From: an uncultured Eubacteriales bacterium
Lineage (GTDB): Bacteria; Bacillota; Clostridia; Lachnospirales; Lachnospiraceae
Reading direction: 5' to 3'
Assembly: GCA_949294665.1 (NCBI GenBank)
Contig: CASFID010000015.1
Coordinates: 1 to 64,000, forward strand
Length of the DNA: 64,000 bases
Below the pieces are notes generated by a model that had not been told where the DNA came from, ran no database searches, and saw only the letters and a list, made by a program, of their open reading frames with translations. The position numbers and the translations under genes were made by a program. Within the stretch, counting starts at the first letter, position 1. Each line of letters begins with the position of its first letter. Of this stretch, positions 25,984-33,552 are shown in pieces.

Positions 25984-27119
25984 ATACATTCCTCATCTTC
26001 TAAGCTTTCTATCCATTGTTCCAGCATTTGAGATGGTGATTTATCCACACCAGATAATATGCCTGTCAACACGATACCAAGAGGGAAATGTTCCGCATAA
26101 TGCAATAACTTCTCACTATGTAGTATTTTTTCTAAATATTTTAATCCATTTTTACCGATAAAATGGCAATGTAAAAGTTCTCCTAACTCAACATCAATTC
26201 GAATATTTTTCCCAAATTTTATCAAAGTTCCACCCTCATTAGGATTTTTTAAATGATTGGGGGATAATATCTTTACTTTTCCAATCTGTTTTACGCCTGA
26301 TCTTCCCACGCCTTTTTCTGCCAGTTTATGCATACCATGACTGGCGATTTTAGAACCACCTGCCATTATCCCACCCCACATCGCACCATCCACAAATCCA
26401 TCATAAGTACTTTTTAATACATCTTGCACGCTCTCGCCTCTCGCAACTGCAGAAATTGTGCTTATACCTGATGAAATTGTCCCTGATGCAACTACTGTTC
26501 CTATACCAACTCCGGAACCCACCAGCGCTCCTGTCACAGCACCCTTAAAAGCATTCTTTCCGGCCCTTTTCCAATCTATTTTTTCCCCACTTACAATATC
26601 CGTAATGATAGATCCTGCGCCACCGACAAGTCCACCAACAATTGCCCCAATTGCAATAGTAGGAAACTCACCATCATTATCTATATATAGTAAAGAATTA
26701 TTCCAGCAATATATATAATGGTTTAGAGTATCTGGAAATAGGATAAATCCGCCTATTATATCTTGACCGTTAAATCTCCCAATACTTGCCTGATACTCCC
26801 TCGCCTGGGCATAATAAGTCCCTGTCACTCCATCCTTCTGGTACCCCGTATAACCAAATGGCTGCACTTCTCCCTGGTTTCCATACAGGTCTTCTCCAAA
26901 CGCCCCGTATCCGTAGCTCTCTCTTGTCCGGCCTGCCGCGTCCTCGATCCTTAAGGGACTTCCCAATTCATCCTGCAGGTAGTAACTCCTCTCCCCATTT
27001 GCCTCATAGGAAGCGACATTCCCATCCCAGAAATAAGTCTGGATGCTGTCCCCTTCTGACCTCGGGCTTACCTCTAGTACCATTTCCAGACACATCTGTA
27101 TAAATTTGTCCATTTTCAT
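25980..27119 (-). CDS. Truncated Rhs core with C-terminal toxin module 1
   Basis: The 379-residue protein begins with about 18 residues unrelated to Rhs (MKMDKFIQMCLEMVLEV), then enters the Rhs core at RSEGDSIQTYFWDG and follows it to about residue 150 (YIYCWNNSLLYIDNDG). A glycine/alanine-rich, possibly membrane-interacting segment (about 154-220) and a C-terminal domain of about 150 residues follow. The last domain includes KVKILSPNHLKNPNEGG and LLHCHFIGKNGLKYL, whose His/Asp/Lys content suggests a nuclease, though I cannot name the family. Most of the Rhs shell is missing, so the gene is a chimera or remnant. AAAGG precedes the ATG at 27119. The immunity-like gene overlaps its stop. Confidence 0.65.
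   Translation of the reverse strand: MKMDKFIQMCLEMVLEVSPRSEGDSIQTYFWDGNVASYEANGERSYYLQDELGSPLRIEDAAGRTRESYGYGAFGEDLYGNQGEVQPFGYTGYQKDGVTGTYYAQAREYQASIGRFNGQDIIGGFILFPDTLNHYIYCWNNSLLYIDNDGEFPTIAIGAIVGGLVGGAGSIITDIVSGEKIDWKRAGKNAFKGAVTGALVGSGVGIGTVVASGTISSGISTISAVARGESVQDVLKSTYDGFVDGAMWGGIMAGGSKIASHGMHKLAEKGVGRSGVKQIGKVKILSPNHLKNPNEGGTLIKFGKNIRIDVELGELLHCHFIGKNGLKYLEKILHSEKLLHYAEHFPLGIVLTGILSGVDKSPSQMLEQWIESLEDEECI
26790..27062. repeat. Rhs core direct repeat, copy A
   Basis: Partner of the repeat at 24775-25047, same orientation, with the two starts about 2.0 kb apart. Homology begins abruptly at the codon for Arg in RSEGD, immediately after the unrelated N-terminus of module 1, which places a recombination join near 27062. 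Confidence 0.75.
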
Positions 27120-27179
27120 AAACCGCCTTTCTGCGAAGGGCACCGATAGGGAATTATTGTTTATCTCACTTTTTACTCA

Positions 27180-28181
27180 TTACAGTATCCTCTCCAGCAT
27201 CACTTCCACGACTCCTCCGCACACCATTCCCTCATCTTCCGCCTCGGAAGCCGTCATATCCACCTTACAGATCTGAAAGTCCGGTTTCTCCATGCGCATC
27301 ATGAGGAGCGCTTTCTGTATGATCTCGCTCTCCACGCAGCCTCCGCCGATCGTGTCTACAGTGGCGCCGTCCTCCATGATGAGCATTTTCGTGCCCACGC
27401 TGCGCGGGGCCGAGCCTTTACGGGAAATAATGGTCGCAAGGACTTTCTGCTGACCTGCCGGACTATCTCCGCCGCTTTCCGTGCCGAGGATGCCGGAGAA
27501 TATCTCATCTGTATATCCGCCTGAATTTCCTCCGCAGTTTTTGTTTCTCCCGCTCTTCACCTGTATGATCTCCGCCATAACAGATACGGCGATCTCTTCC
27601 GGCGTCTCCGCGCCGATCTTCAGTCCGATGGGAGTATGGACGGTGTCTAATATTTCACGGCTTACTCCCTGCTCCTCTAGCTTGTCTTTTACAATGGCAG
27701 TCCTGCGTCTGCTGCCCATCATGCCTACATAGGCATAGTTCTTTTTCAGGATGGCGGCCAGGCACTCTGTATCATAGCGATGTCCTCTTGTCACAATGAT
27801 GAACCAGGAGTCCGAGTCTCCTTTGATCTGTGCAAGTCCTGAGGCAAAGAGTTCGCATATCACCCGGTCCGCCCCTGCCGCTCTTGCGTGGTCTGCGAAC
27901 TTCGGACGATCCTCTATCACTGTCACGACAAATCCCAGCATCCGCCCCATACGGATGATCGGCATCGACACATGGCCCGCTCCGCATACGATCAGCTTCG
28001 GCGTGCGTCTGACGCGCTCGCAGAATGTATCCTGAAAGCCGTCCTCTTCCCCTGCTTTTTCCGGGCAGGCATGGAGCAGGCGCTTTTCCCCTGCATGTTC
28101 TCCTGACAGGACAGTTTCCGCCCAGATATCTCCCTCTGTGGTTTCTATCGCTTTTTTCAATTCTGTATAAAATGGAATCAA
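27180..28181 (-). CDS. XdhC/CoxI family molybdenum hydroxylase accessory protein
   Basis: This protein is predicted to handle and insert the molybdenum cofactor of xanthine dehydrogenase. The 333 residues contain a Rossmann domain (KLIVCGAGHVSMPIIRMG near 63, then VTVIEDRPKFADHA and YVGMMGSRRR) and, at the C-terminus, an XdhC/CoxI domain (VLATIISRKGSAPRSVGTKM near 240 and TIGGGCVESEI). In canonical XdhC the CoxI domain comes first, so the order here is swapped, a form I associate with clostridial homologues. The first codon is TTG, eight bases after GAGGG. It probably served the xdhA and xdhBC genes now separated from it by the Rhs/EssC island. Confidence 0.85.
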   Translation of the reverse strand: MIPFYTELKKAIETTEGDIWAETVLSGEHAGEKRLLHACPEKAGEEDGFQDTFCERVRRTPKLIVCGAGHVSMPIIRMGRMLGFVVTVIEDRPKFADHARAAGADRVICELFASGLAQIKGDSDSWFIIVTRGHRYDTECLAAILKKNYAYVGMMGSRRRTAIVKDKLEEQGVSREILDTVHTPIGLKIGAETPEEIAVSVMAEIIQVKSGRNKNCGGNSGGYTDEIFSGILGTESGGDSPAGQQKVLATIISRKGSAPRSVGTKMLIMEDGATVDTIGGGCVESEIIQKALLMMRMEKPDFQICKVDMTASEAEDEGMVCGGVVEVMLERIL

Positions 28182-28210
28182 CCTTTTTCCCTCATCTTTC
28201 TGCCGTTCAT

Positions 28211-28246
28211 AAAGACATAAAGCGGCACCCTCACGGATGCCGCCTC
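28211..28246 (-). terminator. Terminator downstream of pepD
   Basis: On the minus strand GCGGCATCC-GTGA-GGGTGCCGC forms a nearly perfect stem with a four-base loop followed by TTTATGTCTTT. Confidence 0.75.
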
Positions 28247-28277
28247 AAGCATGTTGCATGTTGTTATATGATCAGGA

Positions 28278-29738
28278 TCACTGCGCGGCCAGCCTTGCCA
28301 GCACGTCCTTTAGCAGTTTATAGAACCGTTCAAACGAATCAAGCGGCACATTTTCATCCGGTGTGTGTACATTATAGAGAGTAGGTCCTACCGCGATGGC
28401 GTCCAGTCCCGGAAGCGCCTCTGAGAAGAGCCCGCACTCCAGTCCCGCATGGAGCGCTTCTATTTTGAGTTCAGCACCGAACAGCTCGCGATAGCTCTCC
28501 TGAAATACTTCCCGGATCCTGGAGTCCTCTTTAAAATCCCATCCCGGGTATTCTCCGCTGTAATCGATCGAGAATCCGAATGTGTCGGCAAGGAGCGCGA
28601 ATCTCTCTTTCGTATCCTCCTGAAGGGAAGCCACGGAAGACCTGGGAGATACGACGATCACAAGTTCTTTCTCATCCGCTCTTACAACTCCCATATTAGA
28701 CGATACGACTACAAATCCGTCCATCCTGATGTTCCGTCTGTATACTCCGTTTGGAGCAAGGCGGATCGCGCTGACGAACGCTCTCGCATCTTCATCTTTG
28801 AGAGCGGATACGCTCTGCCCCTCTTCCAGAGATATCTCACATCCGAAATCCGGTTCAGTGGATGAGATTTCCTCTGAGAAAGTCTCCGCCAGCCCGCAGG
28901 CAAGTTTCTCTGCTTTTTCAGCCTCTGCTTTCTCTGCGTAGATCAGGGACGCACCGCATTCTCTCGTGATGGCATTGTCCTTTGTTCCTCCTGCAAATGT
29001 GACAAGTTTACCGTCTGTATTTTTCATCAGATGCCCGACCATGCGCGCCATCAGGATGTTTGCGTTCTGGCGCTCTTTATCGATGTCTGTACCTGAATGT
29101 CCTCCAAGCAGTCCCCCGATCCTGATCTGTACCAGTGTCCCCTCTGCTGCAGTTCTCTCCACCGGTCTTGTAAGCTGTACCCTTAGGCCTCCTGCGCAGC
29201 TTATCGTCGCGACGCCCTCTTCCTCAGAATCCATATTGATCATCGTGCGTGCGGTGATCTGGGATTTATCCAGCGCCTGCGCGCCGTTTAGTCCTACTTC
29301 TTCTTCTGTGGTGAACACACACTCGACCGGCGGATGCTTGATGTCTTCGTCGTCCAGCACCATCATCATAAGCGCGACCGCCACGCCGTTGTCCGCTCCG
29401 AGCGTCGTGCCGTTCGCCGAGAGTACGCCGTCTTTAACTACAAGCTCGATACCCTCTTTCTCGAAATCATGATCCACTCCCGCGCGTTTGTCACACACCA
29501 TATCGATGTGTCCCTGCAGCATGACGGGCGCTTTATCTTCTGCTCCCTTGCTCGCTCCCTTTTTGATAATGACATTATGGCTGTCATCCTGATACACCCA
29601 CAGCCCTCTGTCCTTTGCGAATTTCACAAGGAAATCGCTGATTCCTTTCTCGTTGCCCGATCCTCTTGGTATCGCGCATACATCCTCAAAAAAGTGAAAT
29701 AATTTTTCCGGCTTATAGCCCGTGATCTTATACTCCAT
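28278..29738 (-). CDS. pepD: Aminoacyl-histidine dipeptidase (M20 family, PepD)
   Basis: The 486-residue cytoplasmic metallopeptidase hydrolyses dipeptides, classically those with a C-terminal histidine. Family motifs are visible: VMLQGHIDMVCDKR (metal-binding His and Asp), TTLGADNGVAVALMM (bridging Asp), FTTEEEVGLNGA (catalytic Glu pair) and, near the C-terminus, LHAGLECG. The open frame extends to 29801, but the ATG at 29738 (MEYKITGYKPEKLF) is chosen for its GGAGAGG and the usual family N-terminus. It stands with its own terminator downstream. Confidence 0.94.
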   Translation of the reverse strand: MEYKITGYKPEKLFHFFEDVCAIPRGSGNEKGISDFLVKFAKDRGLWVYQDDSHNVIIKKGASKGAEDKAPVMLQGHIDMVCDKRAGVDHDFEKEGIELVVKDGVLSANGTTLGADNGVAVALMMMVLDDEDIKHPPVECVFTTEEEVGLNGAQALDKSQITARTMINMDSEEEGVATISCAGGLRVQLTRPVERTAAEGTLVQIRIGGLLGGHSGTDIDKERQNANILMARMVGHLMKNTDGKLVTFAGGTKDNAITRECGASLIYAEKAEAEKAEKLACGLAETFSEEISSTEPDFGCEISLEEGQSVSALKDEDARAFVSAIRLAPNGVYRRNIRMDGFVVVSSNMGVVRADEKELVIVVSPRSSVASLQEDTKERFALLADTFGFSIDYSGEYPGWDFKEDSRIREVFQESYRELFGAELKIEALHAGLECGLFSEALPGLDAIAVGPTLYNVHTPDENVPLDSFERFYKLLKDVLARLAAQ

Positions 29739-29806
29739 ATCAAATTCCTCTCCTCTGCTTATTTCCATTTTGATTATAACAGATAACGTCTCACTTTTCA
29801 CTCATT

Positions 29807-30307
29807 TCAGACACAATATCCGTCCTTTTTCAGTTTTCTGCCCGTCACCATATATGAGATACCGCTTCCATACAGTTTCTTTCGCTCTTCATCCGTCAGC
29901 TTTCTTTTTACTTCCGCCGGATTTCCCACGGCAAGACTCCCGTCCGGTATCACGGTATCTTCGAGCACAACGCTTCCTGCGCCGATCATGCATTCTCTTC
30001 CGATCTTCGCGCCGTTGAGCACAACGGAGCCCATTCCGATGATGCTTCCGTTTCCGACGGTACAGCCATGGACCACTGCATTGTGACCTACAGTAACATA
30101 GTCGCCGATCACAGTCGGACGCCCTCTGTCCGCATGCACGGTACAGTTGTCCTGTATATTGCTGCATTTGCCCACGCTGATGCTGCTGTCGTCCCCTCGT
30201 AAGACTGCATGGAACAATATCGTGGAATCCTCGCCCACTGTCACATCACCCAGGATCACCGCGTCTTTTACGATATTTGCCGTTGAATCGATATTTCTCT
30301 TATCCAT
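29807..30307 (-). CDS. Gamma-carbonic anhydrase-like hexapeptide protein
   Basis: The 166 residues form a left-handed beta-helix of isoleucine/valine hexapeptide turns. The zinc-ligand histidines of the gamma-carbonic anhydrase group are visible in NCTVHADRG and VTVGHNAVVHGC. Members bind zinc or other metals as trimers, and many have weak or unproven carbonic anhydrase activity. The ribosome site is weak (AAAGGCGG, well upstream), and the 5' region is a pyrimidine-rich repeat. It lies 69 bases upstream of pepD in the direction of transcription. Confidence 0.88.
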   Translation of the reverse strand: MDKRNIDSTANIVKDAVILGDVTVGEDSTILFHAVLRGDDSSISVGKCSNIQDNCTVHADRGRPTVIGDYVTVGHNAVVHGCTVGNGSIIGMGSVVLNGAKIGRECMIGAGSVVLEDTVIPDGSLAVGNPAEVKRKLTDEERKKLYGSGISYMVTGRKLKKDGYCV

Positions 30308-30390
30308 TCTGTTTTCTGCCGCCTTTCTGTTTTGTCCGTATCTGTTTTCTCTGTATCTGTTTTATCCGTATGTGTCTGTTTTCTGTTTCC
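30308..30390. repeat. Degenerate short tandem repeat upstream of the carbonic anhydrase-like gene
   Basis: The plus strand repeats units close to TCTGTTTTNTCCGTA about four times. The region is noncoding and would be a purine-rich leader on the mRNA of the minus-strand gene. Confidence 0.4.
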
Positions 30391-30431
30391 CCGGTTTTGA
30401 TGATCCGATCACAGTTCCGTCCGGTTCCCCG

Positions 30432-31151
30432 TCAGAATCCGAGGAATGCGCAGATCACTGCGATCAGGATTGCCGGGAGCATGTTGGCTACTTTCAGCTT
30501 CTTCTCCCACAACAGGTTGATCCCCACGCAGAAGATCAGCATCGATCCTGTCAGCGAGAGATTAGACAGCGCACGGTCTGTCATGACCGGCTGGATCAGC
30601 TTTGCGAGCAGCGTGATCAGCCCCTGGAATATCCCTACCGGAATCGCCGCAAAGATACATCCCTTTCCCATGGACGCCGTCATCACACAGATAATAAGCA
30701 TATCAAGAACTGCCTTGAGCAGCAGGGTGGAATAGTCGCCTGAAATGCCGTCCTGAATCGCTCCGACCACGGCCATCGCCCCGATGCACACGGTCAGCGA
30801 TGCTGTGACGAATCCGTCCACGAACATCTTTTCCCTGCCGTTTCCTGTCTTGACTTTCAGCCAGTTCCCGAACTGCTCCATCCTGTGCTCCAGATCGATC
30901 CACTCTCCGATCAGGGAGCCGACGGCGAAGCTTACGACGATCATCATCGTTCCCCCGCTCGTCAGACCGTCCGACGTCACGGTCATCATCTCCTGGATCG
31001 CGCCGCTGATCCCGACGAATAGTACGCATATCCCGTTTGCCTGCATCAGTGTTTCCTGATAGCGGGCGCTGATCGCTTTGCTGAAAAAAAGGCCGACCAG
31101 CCCTCCGGCTATGATCGCGGCAACATTTATGATCGTTCCCAGTCCTGTCAT
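30432..31151 (-). CDS. DUF554 family membrane protein
   Basis: The 239-residue protein has about six membrane helices. It starts MTGLGTIINVAAIIAGGLVGLFF and carries the family's charged segment EWIDLEHRMEQFGNWLKVK followed by FVDGFVTASLTVCIGAMAVVGAIQDG. The family (YdfK-like in Bacillus) is described as a possible transporter, but its substrate is unknown. The glycine-rich helices in two related halves would suit a carrier. AGAGAGG lies before the ATG. Confidence 0.88.
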   Translation of the reverse strand: MTGLGTIINVAAIIAGGLVGLFFSKAISARYQETLMQANGICVLFVGISGAIQEMMTVTSDGLTSGGTMMIVVSFAVGSLIGEWIDLEHRMEQFGNWLKVKTGNGREKMFVDGFVTASLTVCIGAMAVVGAIQDGISGDYSTLLLKAVLDMLIICVMTASMGKGCIFAAIPVGIFQGLITLLAKLIQPVMTDRALSNLSLTGSMLIFCVGINLLWEKKLKVANMLPAILIAVICAFLGF

Positions 31152-31253
31152 ATGATATACCTCTCTGCCTTATAGAATAACACCGGATATCATTTTATCA
31201 TCCCTATGCAATTTTAGACTTGAATCACCATTCCGTCAATCATTTGTGGCATG

Positions 31254-31304
31254 AAAGAAGCTGCCGCACAAAAGTTTCCTTTCATGCAGCAGCCTTTTTA
31301 GCGT
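31254..31304 (-). terminator. Terminator downstream of the acetyltransferase gene
   Basis: On the minus strand a long stem pairs GGCTGCTGCATGAAAG with CTTTTGTGCGGCAGC around a GAAA loop, followed by TTCTTTC. It begins at the gene's stop codon. The rest of the gap 31152-31253 shows no other clear feature. Confidence 0.7.
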
Positions 31305-31909
31305 CGATATTTTTCTTTTTTCTGCGGGTCTTCCATATATTTTTCGTCGTCCCGGGGACTGATCTGACGGATCACACGACATGGATTTCCGCCTGCCAGA
31401 ACGTTAGGAGGAATGTCAGTTACGACTACGCTTCCGGCTGCTATGATCGTATCATCCCCGATCGTCACCCCTGAAACGATCGCTACATGCCCGCCGATCC
31501 AGACGTTATTGCCGATGCGGACCGGCAGCGCGTATTCGAGTCCCGCCGCCCTGCGCCCGGCGTCAAACGCATGTCCCGCCGCGTAGATGCCGCAGTTTGG
31601 CCCGATCATCACATTGTCCCCGAAGACCACTTCATTTCCCGCTAGTATTACGAGATTATAGTTTGCAAAGAAATTCTCTCCGAGAGTTACCCGCTCCCAG
31701 AAATCACAGTGAAAGGGCTCCTCTATGCGGAATTTCTTTCCCGTCTTTTTCATCGCTTTTCGGATGATCTTCTCACGTTCTTCTGTCTGTGAGGGCGAAA
31801 GCCTGTTGTACTCAAAGCTCAGTTCCTGGCTGTATTGCCGCCTGCGGCTCAAGTCCTCTTCTTCCGCGTCATAGAGAAGCCCTGCAAGTGCTTTTTGTTC
31901 TTCTGTCAT
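31298..31909 (-). CDS. Sugar O-acetyltransferase (maltose/galactoside type, LbH fold)
   Basis: The 203-residue protein should transfer acetyl from acetyl-CoA to a sugar hydroxyl in the cytoplasm. It has the N-terminal maltose acetyltransferase cap ([18 protein letters not shown]) and a left-handed beta-helix with the catalytic His in [10 protein letters not shown], then [22 protein letters not shown] and [12 protein letters not shown] near the end. The ATG at 31909 overlaps the upstream gene's TGA as TGATG, so it is the coupled last gene of the 34680-31298 operon. Acceptor sugar unknown. Confidence 0.9.
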   Translation of the reverse strand: MTEEQKALAGLLYDAEEEDLSRRRQYSQELSFEYNRLSPSQTEEREKIIRKAMKKTGKKFRIEEPFHCDFWERVTLGENFFANYNLVILAGNEVVFGDNVMIGPNCGIYAAGHAFDAGRRAAGLEYALPVRIGNNVWIGGHVAIVSGVTIGDDTIIAAGSVVVTDIPPNVLAGGNPCRVIRQISPRDDEKYMEDPQKKEKYRR

Positions 31910-33087
31910 CAGTACTCCAGCTCGTATAATTTCCCGATCTGCGGTGAGAGTATGTCGCATCCTTCCTCTGTCACTACAATCCCTTTTTCCCAGCGTACAC
32001 CGAACGTATCCGTTGAGATGAACGTATCGATCTGATATGTCATGTTCGGCTGAAGTTCATAGTCCGACGACGTCTCTACCCACGGCGCCTCGACTTCTAT
32101 CATGCCTGTCCCGTGAAGCGGTCCGTATACGAAATTGTCTTTATATCCGTTATTCACATAATACTGATAGAACTCCTCTGCGATCCGGGACGCGGGAACG
32201 CCGGCTTTCACCTGTTTTTCTGTCCACTGGTGCGCTTCCAGACCGAACATCACGACGTCTCTTCTCTTTCCTTCGAGTTTTCCAAGCACGATCGGATATC
32301 CGATCGCCGCAGAATATCCGTCGATCCTTGCAGAGAGATTAAGCTGCACGATATCTCCCTTCTGGAATTTCCTGTAAGAAGATCTCGAGATCGCATGGCG
32401 CGTCGACGCCTCTGAAAATACATACATCGGCAGCCCTTCATACTCCGCGCCGTTCTCATAGATCACTCGCTGAGCCACGCCGACCATCTCAAGCTCTGTC
32501 ATGCCCGGACGGATCTCCCGGATCACCTGCTGCATCGCAAGCTCGGCGATGCGGTATCCCTCTTTCAGGCACAGGATCTCATTTTCACTCTTTACAGACC
32601 GCAGTTCGACCATGATGTGGTCTGCTCTTACGATCTCCGCCTCGGGGAAAGCCTCCCGGATACCGTTCATGATCACGACAGAAGTGTCAAGATAACTTGC
32701 GACGCCTATCCTGAGTTTTCTGCCGCGAATGCCGAGCGATTCAAACACATCCTGATATGTATCTGCTTTTAATTCAGGATAGGATGGATCCGCGCCCTCT
32801 CTGTACTCCATCAGGACAAATGTCTTGTCCAGTCTGGAGATATCCGCACCGAACTCCCTGCTCTCCGGTCCGACCAGCAAAGCCGCGTCGCCTTCCGGTG
32901 AGATCACGACTCCGGCGCGCTCAAACACCGGCCAGAACCCCGAGAAATATCTCGCGTTTGCATAGTCTGATTCGTTTGAATTCACGATCAGGGCGTCCAG
33001 CTTCTCTCTTTGAAGTATCCCCGCAGCACGTTTTACCCTTTCTTTATATTCACTGTCCGGGATATATACCTTTCCGTGTTCTCTCAT
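31909..33087 (-). CDS. M24/creatinase-fold protein lacking two metal-ligand Asp residues
   Basis: The 392 residues have the two-domain layout of Xaa-Pro peptidases and creatinases: an N-terminal creatinase domain (about 1-140) and a C-terminal pita-bread domain. Where M24 metallopeptidases have two Asp ligands (GDxVxxDxG and GYxsD), this protein reads [20 protein letters not shown], with Asn and Ala. The ligand His remains in [11 protein letters not shown], Asp replaces the next Glu in TYQIDTF, and a Glu remains in [10 protein letters not shown]. It is therefore probably not a normal metallopeptidase. Creatinase is a metal-independent relative and one alternative. It follows the rhodopsin-transducer-family gene and is coupled to the acetyltransferase. 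Confidence 0.8.
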   Translation of the reverse strand: MREHGKVYIPDSEYKERVKRAAGILQREKLDALIVNSNESDYANARYFSGFWPVFERAGVVISPEGDAALLVGPESREFGADISRLDKTFVLMEYREGADPSYPELKADTYQDVFESLGIRGRKLRIGVASYLDTSVVIMNGIREAFPEAEIVRADHIMVELRSVKSENEILCLKEGYRIAELAMQQVIREIRPGMTELEMVGVAQRVIYENGAEYEGLPMYVFSEASTRHAISRSSYRKFQKGDIVQLNLSARIDGYSAAIGYPIVLGKLEGKRRDVVMFGLEAHQWTEKQVKAGVPASRIAEEFYQYYVNNGYKDNFVYGPLHGTGMIEVEAPWVETSSDYELQPNMTYQIDTFISTDTFGVRWEKGIVVTEEGCDILSPQIGKLYELEY

Positions 33088-33120
33088 TTTTACATGTTCC
33101 TCCTTGTATCATAATATATT

Positions 33121-33501
33121 TTATAAGACCGAAGTCTCTGTACCGCAGAAATATCCGGGTGTTGTATAAAACGATACCTTCCGGGGCTCCGCCCTTCCGT
33201 ACTGCGCTACGACGGGAACGTCGCTCTCGATTGTTATCGCATACTGGACGCCCTCTCCGACCGTATAGCTGCCAAAACCGCTGTCGTCTCCTGTCCTCAT
33301 GCAGCGCACTCTGCGCGCGCCTACAATGACGTCCGGCAGGATTACGGGATCCCGGTCCTCAAAGAAAAGGGTGATCCTTATATTCGCATCCCTCTCTGCG
33401 CTGTTCAGTATAATGACCGATTCATGGCCTTTTATCAGATTGTCTCCTCTGGGCGGGCGTTCCGCATCCGGGAACACCCATACTCTCTGTCCGTATCCCA
33501 T
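33121..33501 (-). CDS. Sensory rhodopsin transducer (ASRT) family protein
   Basis: The 126-residue soluble protein matches the Anabaena sensory rhodopsin transducer family from memory: VWVFPDAERPP, GHESVIILNSAERDANIRITLFFEDRDP, ARRVRCMRTGDD and SDVPVVAQYGRAEPRK. The founding member is a beta-sandwich tetramer thought to relay a rhodopsin signal, but most family members occur in organisms without rhodopsins and beside sugar metabolism genes. A ligand-binding or regulatory role is likelier here. GAGGAAG precedes the ATG. It lies 51 bases after the binding-protein gene in an operon with the M24-like protein and an acetyltransferase. Confidence 0.85.
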   Translation of the reverse strand: MGYGQRVWVFPDAERPPRGDNLIKGHESVIILNSAERDANIRITLFFEDRDPVILPDVIVGARRVRCMRTGDDSGFGSYTVGEGVQYAITIESDVPVVAQYGRAEPRKVSFYTTPGYFCGTETSVL

Positions 33502-33552
33502 ATATCTTCCTCGTCCGTTATCCGGTCGTGCACGTCTGTTATCTGGTGTTGT

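Noticed and set aside
23926-27119. A complete Rhs toxin gene
   Set aside because: Neither module has an N-terminal secretion region or enough YD repeats to form the Rhs shell, and module 2 has no start codon. They are described as fragments.
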